Shown: piece after piece, positions 45,700-51,712 of the stretch
Layout of the letters: each line of letters opens with the position of its first letter
How positions within the stretch are numbered: the stretch's first letter is position 1
The notes under the pieces: model-generated
What the model was told of the DNA's origin: nothing
The model's database searches: none
Seen by the model: the letters and a program-made list of their open reading frames with translations, nothing else
Source of the DNA: an uncultured Sulfitobacter sp.
GTDB taxonomy: Bacteria > Pseudomonadota > Alphaproteobacteria > Rhodobacterales > Rhodobacteraceae
Assembly (NCBI GenBank): GCA_947502265.1
Contig: CANMZB010000025.1
Coordinates: 1-51,712, forward strand
Direction of reading: 5' to 3'
Length of the DNA: 51,712 bases
Position numbers and translations under genes: made by a program

Positions 45700-47022
45700 A
45701 TGCGTCTCTTTGCCCTTATCCTGTGCTTGCTGTTGCCATTTGCGGCGCAAGCGCAGGTCAGCCCCCAGCCCTCCGGCACGATCACGCTGAACGACAGCTC
45801 CGAACAGAACGCAGGGATCGCAAGACGTATCCGTGACATCCTTGCGGCGCTGGACGGCTACGAAGACGTGCGCGTCCGCGTTGATTCCGGCATCGTAACC
45901 CTCAGCGGCAGCACTCTGGATGCGGGCACCGCCGTTCGGCTGAATGAATTGGTCGGTCGCATTGATGGGGTTGTCGCCATCGAGAACCAGGTTACCGGAA
46001 CCGCCGATGTTGCGCGCAGGCTCAATCCCGCAGTGGAACGGTTCAAAACGCGCAGCCTCCAGCTTTTGGCATTTTTGCCTTTGGCGCTGGTCGCAATCTC
46101 GGTTTTTGCGCTGGTCGTGCTGTTTGGTTTTTTCATCGCCCGCCGCAAACAACCGTGGGACCGTCTGGCACCGAACGCCTTTATCGCCGATATTTACCGG
46201 CAGGTTTTGCGGCTTGTGTTCATCATTTGCGGTCTGGTGGTTGCGCTGGACATCGTCAACGCCACGGCGCTGCTCTCTGGCATCCTTGGTGCTGCCGGTA
46301 TCGTCGGTCTTGCCATCGGTTTTGCGGTGCGCGACACGGTAGAGAATTTCATCGCGTCGATCATGCTGTCGATCCGCCAGCCCTTCCGGCCCAATGACAC
46401 TGTCGAAATCAACGGCGACACCGGCAAAGTCATACGCCTCACCTCACGCGCGACCATCCTGCTCAGCTTTGACGGCAACCAAATCCGGATTCCCAATGCG
46501 ACCGTCTTTAAAAGCCGCATCGTCAACTTCTCGCGCAATGCGGAGCGACGGTTCACATGGGAACTCGGCGTCATGCCCGAGGCCGATCTGGCGCAAGCGC
46601 AGACGCTGGCGCTGGTGACAGTCAACGCGCTGCCATTCGTGCTCAAGACGCCCGCCGCATCGGTCTGGATCGAAACGGTGGGCGATAGCTCGATCACGAT
46701 GGGCATGGCCGCATGGATTGATCAAAATGATACCAGCATCGTTCTGGCGCGCTCCGAAGCGATCCGCCTCGTGCAGGCGGAATTTGATTCCGAAGGCATC
46801 GGCGCACAGGCCCCCGCCTACCGCCTGCTGCAGGAAAGCAACATACCCCGCGCCGACGACACCAAACCGGCACAGCCACCAGCCCGTGAAACACCGGACA
46901 CCCCGACCGCTCCGGTACAGGATGTGGAAGCCGTTGAAGACAAGCAACTTGCCGATATCGTGGATCACGAACGCGACGGAGAGCGCAGCGATCTGCTGCG
47001 CGAAAACGCAGTTCAGGAATAA
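45700..47022 (+). CDS. MscS-type mechanosensitive channel with BON domain
   Basis: 440-residue inner-membrane channel. Signal-like N-terminus (MRLFALILCLLLPFAAQAQ), a periplasmic BON domain (about 40-105; VRVRVDSGIVTLSGSTLDAG), about three transmembrane segments, then the MscS pore helix LGAAGIVGLAIGFAVRDTVEN (about 205-225) and beta domain (FRPNDTVEINGDTGKV). The C-terminal tail is charged, Pro-rich and acidic. Predicted to gate ions under osmotic down-shock. BON plus MscS is an uncommon but known combination. Confidence 0.9.
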   Translation: MRLFALILCLLLPFAAQAQVSPQPSGTITLNDSSEQNAGIARRIRDILAALDGYEDVRVRVDSGIVTLSGSTLDAGTAVRLNELVGRIDGVVAIENQVTGTADVARRLNPAVERFKTRSLQLLAFLPLALVAISVFALVVLFGFFIARRKQPWDRLAPNAFIADIYRQVLRLVFIICGLVVALDIVNATALLSGILGAAGIVGLAIGFAVRDTVENFIASIMLSIRQPFRPNDTVEINGDTGKVIRLTSRATILLSFDGNQIRIPNATVFKSRIVNFSRNAERRFTWELGVMPEADLAQAQTLALVTVNALPFVLKTPAASVWIETVGDSSITMGMAAWIDQNDTSIVLARSEAIRLVQAEFDSEGIGAQAPAYRLLQESNIPRADDTKPAQPPARETPDTPTAPVQDVEAVEDKQLADIVDHERDGERSDLLRENAVQE

Positions 47023-47057
47023 CAGGAAGATTGATTCATTTTCTTGCGGAAAAAGGC

Positions 47058-47086
47058 TTGCACCCCCCGCCAACCCATCCTATCTA
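47058..47086 (+). promoter_or_regulatory. Sigma-70-type promoter of tRNA-Gln
   Basis: TTGCAC (47058-47063) and TATCTA (47081-47086) with 17-base spacing, ending 11 bases before the mature tRNA. Good housekeeping promoter for the tRNA. Confidence 0.75.
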
Positions 47087-47097
47087 ACGCCTCACGT

Positions 47098-47172
47098 TGG
47101 GATGTAGCCAAGTGGTAAGGCATCTGTTTTTGGTACAGAGTACCGTAGGTTCGAATCCTACCATCCCAGCCA
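47098..47172 (+). tRNA. tRNA-Gln (UUG)
   Basis: Cloverleaf: acceptor TGGGATG (47098-47104) with CATCCCA (47162-47168), discriminator G, encoded CCA (47170-47172). Anticodon loop TTTTGGT gives anticodon TTG; T-arm GTAGGTTCGAATCCTAC. The 3' end is directly followed by an integrase gene pointing away, the usual layout of an element that uses the tRNA as attachment site. A second copy of the tRNA 3' end was not seen in this window. Confidence 0.95.
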
Positions 47173-47310
47173 ACACACATGAAAAATCGCATACTTCCCA
47201 ATGGGATAGCCGTTAATCAAGCAGCCAGCCTCCCGTCTCCACATCGCGGTGGTACACAAACTGGTTCACATCGCTCGGGGTGTCGACCGCGTGAATCATC
47301 AAGAAAGTGG

Positions 47311-50025
47311 GGGCTTTATCTCGTTCGAAGAAACAAAGTCTTCTACTTCAGGCGCCGCTGGCCAAACAAACTTCGCCAGTATGGAGCGCCAGCATTTCTG
47401 TCTGTTTCTCTTCAAACCCAAATTCTCTCTGAAGCGGTAAAGCGGTCGGTCGGTCGGTCTGCTTTCCGCAGTCGAAGCAGGAGAGAAAGACGTGCTCAAA
47501 GAACTTGAAAACAACACGGCTTGTGACGCCCGTGTTCAGGCTATGCTCAAGGAAATCGTGCGACGGGCTGTGGCCACCATGATCGCGCGCCAAGAAAGCG
47601 ACGCGTCAGGCGAGAACTCTGAGACCTGCTTACGCCGGATCGATGCAGTGACGTGTCGTATCCGGGATGCCCAGCGCACCCGCGACTGGAAAGTGGCATC
47701 CGACTTCGCGGGAAGTATAGCGCAGCAGAACGGGCTCGATCCCGACTCCGTCGAGACCCCGGCGCTCGCACGGCAAGTGCTTTCTCTACTACGCCGTCTT
47801 AACGAGTTGAGCGCTCGCGTAGAGCGGGACTTTGATGACCCTCTCGATGTCGGACGAGAGCTCCTGAGGGATCATGGCCTGAAGCCCATCAGGGATGCCC
47901 TGAACCCGCCTATGGTTCTGTCGGACGCGATCAAGAAAGCCTGCGATGAGGCGACACAAGACGTGGAAAACAAGATACGCGTTGTCGGGAAACTTGCCCT
48001 GGCGTATTTCGGAGACATCCCTGTCTCCGAAATTCTGATTGAGCAATCCTATCAATTCTTGTTCACCGTTTGGATGCTGCCGAAAGGCTGCGGCAAAAGC
48101 CACGGTCGGAATGGCGACGAGCGCGTAGGACGAGTTTTTGTCCCCTGCAAGAAATCCGCGATGCAGATGAGAAAGACGTTGAACTTCTCGAGAGAATTAT
48201 GAACCTCGACGGGTTATCGATCCCAGACAAGCGTCGCAGGCTCGTGCAAGAGCTGACCCCGCGGCTCACCGATGGGTACCTTTTTGTTCAGCGCGATATG
48301 TTCAACCGCATATTCCGCGCAGCCCTCGGGCGAAAACGCGTCGGACGCGATTTGGATGACGAGGATCGCGTAGTGCCCTCGCACGCGCAGCTCAAGATCC
48401 GACTGCACTCTTGGCACAAGTCCCAGAAAACGCCCTGCAAACTCCCTAAACGCGTATCGCGTCCGAAGCGGCGCATGTCCTGGTCGCTCGAGCATGTGTC
48501 GCGGCTATTGCGGTCGCCGATCTACCTTGGCACATCTTCTTTGAAGCAGCGGAGCCGCAAAGCCACCGCCCGCAAACGCCTTATCATTCGAGATGCGATC
48601 TACTGGGTGCCGCTTTTTATGATCACCATGGGCGTCCGCCCCGAAGAGATCCTCCAGGCCGCAGTGCCGGACGTTGTGCGCCGAGACGGCATTCTCTGCC
48701 TTTTCATCGGAGACGAGGAGGACGCTGTGCTTAAGAGCGAACAATCTCGGCGCGTCCTACCCATACCGCAACTCCTTCTTGACCTCGGTTTTCGGGAATG
48801 GATCGTGGCGAAACGCAATTTCGGCGAAACCTGGCTTTTCCCAGAGATACAGCCTGACAAGAGCCATGGTCGGCGATCTCAGACCTTCGGTGATCGCCTC
48901 CGAAACCTCCTGAAGACGCTGAAGCTTCACGATTCGCGCGAAGACATCTATGCAATGCGACGCACGCTGTCTTCCAAGTTCATGGGTCTCGGGATCGATA
49001 CTGGCACGCGCCAGAGAATTCTTGGCCATCTTGAGGGCACGACCATCGATCGGCACTACTCGGATCATGGCCTTCTGGAATTGAAAAATCTCCTGGATTC
49101 CGTGGATTACGGCATTGAGGTCGGCAGCGATAGGCGTTTTGACTTCCCCATCATTGTGGGTAACCGCACAGCCCTGCAGGCAGCTCTCGATGACGAGGTT
49201 GCGTTGACCGAACGACGACAGGTTTCCGCAATTCAACTCCGCGATGCGGAAACAAACGAAATCGTGTTTGAATCCGCCATCTCGGCTCGAAAAGCACCGG
49301 CGGGATATCCTTGGAATGATTGCGGAACACTTGATGAAAAGGAGGTTGCCGCTCGGGTCATATCGCTTGGCCGAGAGTATTCCCTGACTATGCCTGCGAA
49401 CGAAGAGGCAACCGGTGCGCTCGAGCACCTGCTTATATTGGTCGATGACAAACCTTTCTATAATCCAGTGTACAGCGAAGATCGTCGTGCGGACGATCAC
49501 GAAGCGAAGCTGGACGATGCTCTTGAACATGGGACGGGACGGGTGGCGGATAAGGCCGATCTGTCAACTGGTGACCTTTGTCGCGGTGATCTTGTCATCT
49601 GCTTGTTTCCAAAGCGAAGCGCCGGTTCAGACACCCGTACTCCACGTCCAGGTTTGATTGTCGATACTCGCACGCTTGCAGGCCAGACATACCTTGACGT
49701 AGCTTGGGGTGGACGAATAGGACCCTCCCGTGCAGCGCCATATGAGCTTGTTCTGGCGCAGCCAAAGGAGATGTCAGTAGCGCAAATCGACATTCCGACG
49801 CGTTTTAATCTGCGCCGGCGTGCTCTCGTTCCCGTGGGCTCCCAAGACTTCCTTCATGGGCGTTTGGGACGGATCGAGGAGGGTGCATGTACGCGCCTCA
49901 GAGAATGCCTCATTCATGCTGGAGACGTATCCCCTACGCCGGTTCAAGAAACCAATCGCCCTGTTCGTGCCCTTACGATCGAGCGCCGCCGCACAAAATC
50001 TGTCCGACCAAGAACAAGCCGGTAA
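47311..50025 (+). pseudogene. Large tyrosine integrase, two frame breaks, PemK-like tail
   Basis: Three frames together make one site-specific tyrosine recombinase. Part 1 (47311 to about 47445; YLVRRNKVFYFRRRWPNKL) is an N-terminal DUF6538-like arm. Part 2 (47459 to about 48135; AVEAGEKDVLKELENN onward) is the core-binding region. Part 3 (about 48135-50025) has the catalytic domain (Arg in MGVRPEE, AMRRTLSSKFMG, ILGHLEG, DRHYSD Tyr). The His three residues before the second Arg is replaced by Tyr. The last third (49567 to about 49930; GDLCRGDLVICLFPK, PRPGLIV, PTRFNLRRR) resembles PemK/MazF-type toxins. The breaks are at a (CGGT)4 tract and a T5 tract. The true start codon is not clear. Activity depends on whether these are real. 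Confidence 0.72.
47443..47458. repeat. (CGGT)4 tetranucleotide tract in integrase
   Basis: Four perfect tandem CGGT units in the integrase coding region. Upstream codons read K-R-S into the tract and the homologous continuation LLSAVEAGEKD lies in another frame. Removal of one 4-base unit joins the two frames exactly (K-R-S-V-G-L-L-S-A-V). It could be a phase-variation switch or an inactivating slip. Confidence 0.75.
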
Positions 50026-50552
50026 GCCTGTTCTTCAAGTCGCGTGTCATTTGACCTCTCTATTCGTAGACGCCGCTGGGTACCGCCCATGCTGAAGCGA
50101 ACGTGCAAATTACGCTACGCCTTATCGCAGAGAGACGCTGGTTGGTGGAAACGGACAGTCCATAGGCAAAATTTGGTTCCGAGACAGTGCGATTACAGCC
50201 ATGACTTCCCCGGCTAACCTGCAGTTCGCCGCAGTGCGGGAAACCACCAAGTGCGCTGGATTGTCGCCTCATCCGCGAGCCCTGCTTTGGGACGACATAA
50301 TATAAATATTCAGGCTTTAGCCGGGATATTGGCTCCGGCGGTAGGGGGGCTCACCGCATGAACCTACGGAATTGATTTTAATTAATAATCTGTGCGCGAC
50401 TGTACAGTGATCCTTACCCGAATCCGGGATGTGCCGCACTTAGCGCCTCACTTCAAGCACCTTTGTTCAGCGGTAGAAAACTCATGTCAAATTTACTTTA
50501 GCGCGAACCGTTTTCACCCCGATCTACGGGTTTGAAAGCTCCCAGTACGATG
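50026..50552. other. No gene seen
   Basis: 527 bases between the integrase and convergent mcrC. No open frame with a supported start, no clear terminator pair and no copy of the tRNA 3' end. It contains a short palindrome ACTGTACAGT near 50398, without obvious role. Confidence 0.5.
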
Positions 50553-51712
50553 TCATTTCGTCGCTGGATGGAAACTCAAGGCATCTTTACATAACGCCAA
50601 CAACGCAGCAGAAACGGATGAGTGCCCCCCCGCCACCTCGACGGTCGAAACAAATAAGCGATCTGTCCCCGTAGGCGATGCGATGTCGTACGGCTTGCAG
50701 ATTGGTTCGCTTGGCAGACCTTGGTGATGGGGGTAGAGCAGCATAACCCGATTACATTGGTGAAGCTGGCTATAAGCCATCAACTGATACACATTGGACT
50801 GACTCACGCCCTGTTTGAGGTCATCAATCCTCGGCATCATCCGTTTCCACTTTGTGTCGATGATCAGCGCGACGTGGTCACCATTTCGAATGATAATGTC
50901 TGGGCGTGTACGAAAACGCGCAGTGCCTTCTTCAAAAAGACAGCTCTTGTGACCTCCTTGGCTGGTGACCTTTAGACCAGTGCCCGCCATTGCGCGCTTG
51001 AGAACCCGAATAACGTACTCTTCGAATAAGGTGTTCATCTCGAACAGAAGTGCGTGCCCCTCAGACGGACCTGCACTTGTCGTCTGGTACTTGTTCCCAT
51101 GAAGCAACTGAGCAAGCGAGAGGAGCTCCCGCCAACGCTTATTGGTCCGATCCAGCGTAATCATCTCCCATCGGAGAGCATCTGGCCGCACATCCGTGAT
51201 ATCTGCGTAGGCGAAGGACAGTTCTCTCAGGCTTCTTTGATTATCTGCGGAAGTTGAAAATCGTACCAGTTTGGTAATCGTGGCCTTCATAACCTGATTC
51301 AAAGCGATATCTGACCAAAGCTTGTCAAAGCGGCAGGCGAGCTTTTGAGGGTGAGCCGCAAGTGTCGAAAACTGCCGCGTCATGTCGAGCCGTCCTCGAA
51401 GAGCAGAAAGATCGTCTTCGTGATTAATGTATCGCCGCGGGATGCCTTGGCGCACGGCTTCCATCGTTTTGCGGCAAAACAATCGGATCAATATCTCGAG
51501 AAGTGTGTCACGTTGCCAGCCGAGGCTTGTGGAGTTTTGAGCGTCTATTCGAATGTCTCGCGCCACCGCCAACATATGCACCAGGCGACGGCGCAGAGTT
51601 TCGTCCGAAACGCCATTCTCGCCCATAGCGTCAATCTTAGGGTCAGGACTCATAACCAGAATATTACTGTTGCGGCGAGAGCGATTGCTGACAGGAAGAC
51701 CTTTGGGCATCG
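50553..51712 (-). CDS. mcrC: McrC, McrBC restriction nuclease subunit (5' end outside)
   Basis: At least 385 residues of the McrC subunit, which forms with the GTPase McrB a type IV restriction enzyme that cuts methylated foreign DNA. Family phrases are RYINHEDDLSALRGRLDMTRQF, ACRFDKLWSDIALNQVMKA, SFAYADITDV and LLFEMNTLFEEYV. The PD-(D/E)xK nuclease core is FRTRPDIIIRN with LIIDTKWK. The frame is still open at the window edge, and McrC proteins normally have a further N-terminal part, so the start lies outside; mcrB would be expected upstream of it. Cargo of the tRNA-Gln element. Confidence 0.88.
   Translation of the reverse strand, partial: MPKGLPVSNRSRRNSNILVMSPDPKIDAMGENGVSDETLRRRLVHMLAVARDIRIDAQNSTSLGWQRDTLLEILIRLFCRKTMEAVRQGIPRRYINHEDDLSALRGRLDMTRQFSTLAAHPQKLACRFDKLWSDIALNQVMKATITKLVRFSTSADNQRSLRELSFAYADITDVRPDALRWEMITLDRTNKRWRELLSLAQLLHGNKYQTTSAGPSEGHALLFEMNTLFEEYVIRVLKRAMAGTGLKVTSQGGHKSCLFEEGTARFRTRPDIIIRNGDHVALIIDTKWKRMMPRIDDLKQGVSQSNVYQLMAYSQLHQCNRVMLLYPHHQGLPSEPICKPYDIASPTGTDRLFVSTVEVAGGHSSVSAALLALCKDALSFHPATK

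Noticed and set aside
47213..47347. Minus-strand protein-like tail ending TGGWLLD beside the tRNA
   Set aside because: Plausible-looking 3' end of a gene, but it is short, overlaps the integrase N-terminal region and has no recognised family.
48110..48150. Programmed -1 ribosomal frameshift in the integrase
   Set aside because: Direction fits, but A GTT TTT G is not a good slippery heptamer (P-site tRNA would mismatch) and no downstream stimulatory hairpin is evident.
50026..51712. Second copy of the tRNA-Gln 3' end (attR)
   Set aside because: Looked for GTTCGAATCCTACC on both strands; not found. The far end of the element is presumably outside the window.
1..51712. CRISPR arrays or TniQ-linked CRISPR-guided transposition
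   Set aside because: No spaced direct repeats and no cas-like genes were seen, so the TniQ is not part of a visible CRISPR-associated transposon.

Overview
The window looks like a chromosomal segment of a marine Rhodobacterales (Roseobacter-group) alphaproteobacterium. This is inferred from the protein families, the short HisG plus HisZ arrangement, adenosylcobalamin-dependent NrdJ, DUF1489, the GC-rich coding style, and a short TTCATTTGGCC/GC-hairpin repeat of a kind I associate with that order. No rRNA, CRISPR array or plasmid replication gene was seen.

Layout. (1) 1-4393: remnant of a Tn7/Tn5053-like transposon. It has a left end with repeated putative transposase sites (758-940), tniQ and tniB, but no tniA/tnsB transposase. 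A perfect 21-bp inverted repeat lies 2 bp outside the end. (2) 4394-11030: an AT-richer accessory cassette of small redox and stress-type genes. It holds two LysR regulators with divergent operators, a quinone-oxidoreductase-like MDR, DUF1330, a luciferase-like flavin oxidoreductase, an SDR, DUF2218 and two secreted NTF2-fold proteins. It ends abruptly: an NmrA-type gene is cut after about 17 codons and fused tail to tail with a truncated AAA ATPase gene. (3) 12223-23274: core genes nrdJ, DUF1489, hisS-hisZ-hisG, slyX, a lipoprotein and dnaE. (4) 23488-32720: a purine uptake and catabolism operon, xdhA-xdhB-xdhC, followed by a BMP-type nucleoside/purine ABC transporter, ending at a strong terminator. 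(5) 32780-36870: GST, aldo/keto reductase, FAD amine oxidoreductase, DUF938 methyltransferase and GH25 lysozyme lipoprotein, the last four with overlapping genes. (6) 36926-43894, minus strand: 2-hydroxyacid dehydrogenase, gamma-glutamyltransferase, D-lactate-type FAD dehydrogenase and a sarcosine/dimethylglycine dehydrogenase. (7) 44023-47022: SH3 protein, second MDR, and a BON-MscS channel. (8) 47098-51712: tRNA-Gln(UUG) with its promoter, immediately followed by an integrated element. The element holds a very large tyrosine integrase with two frame breaks, both in simple-sequence tracts, and a PemK/MazF-like C-terminal domain. A minus-strand mcrC of a McrBC type IV restriction system runs off the window edge.

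How it works together: imported purines or nucleosides would be oxidised by xanthine dehydrogenase, matured by XdhC, all from one translationally coupled transcript. The his genes form a coupled HisS/HisZ/HisG unit. The most unusual material is at the two ends (transposon remnant and tRNA-Gln element) and in an in-frame insertion of an intergenic repeat into the xdhA linker.
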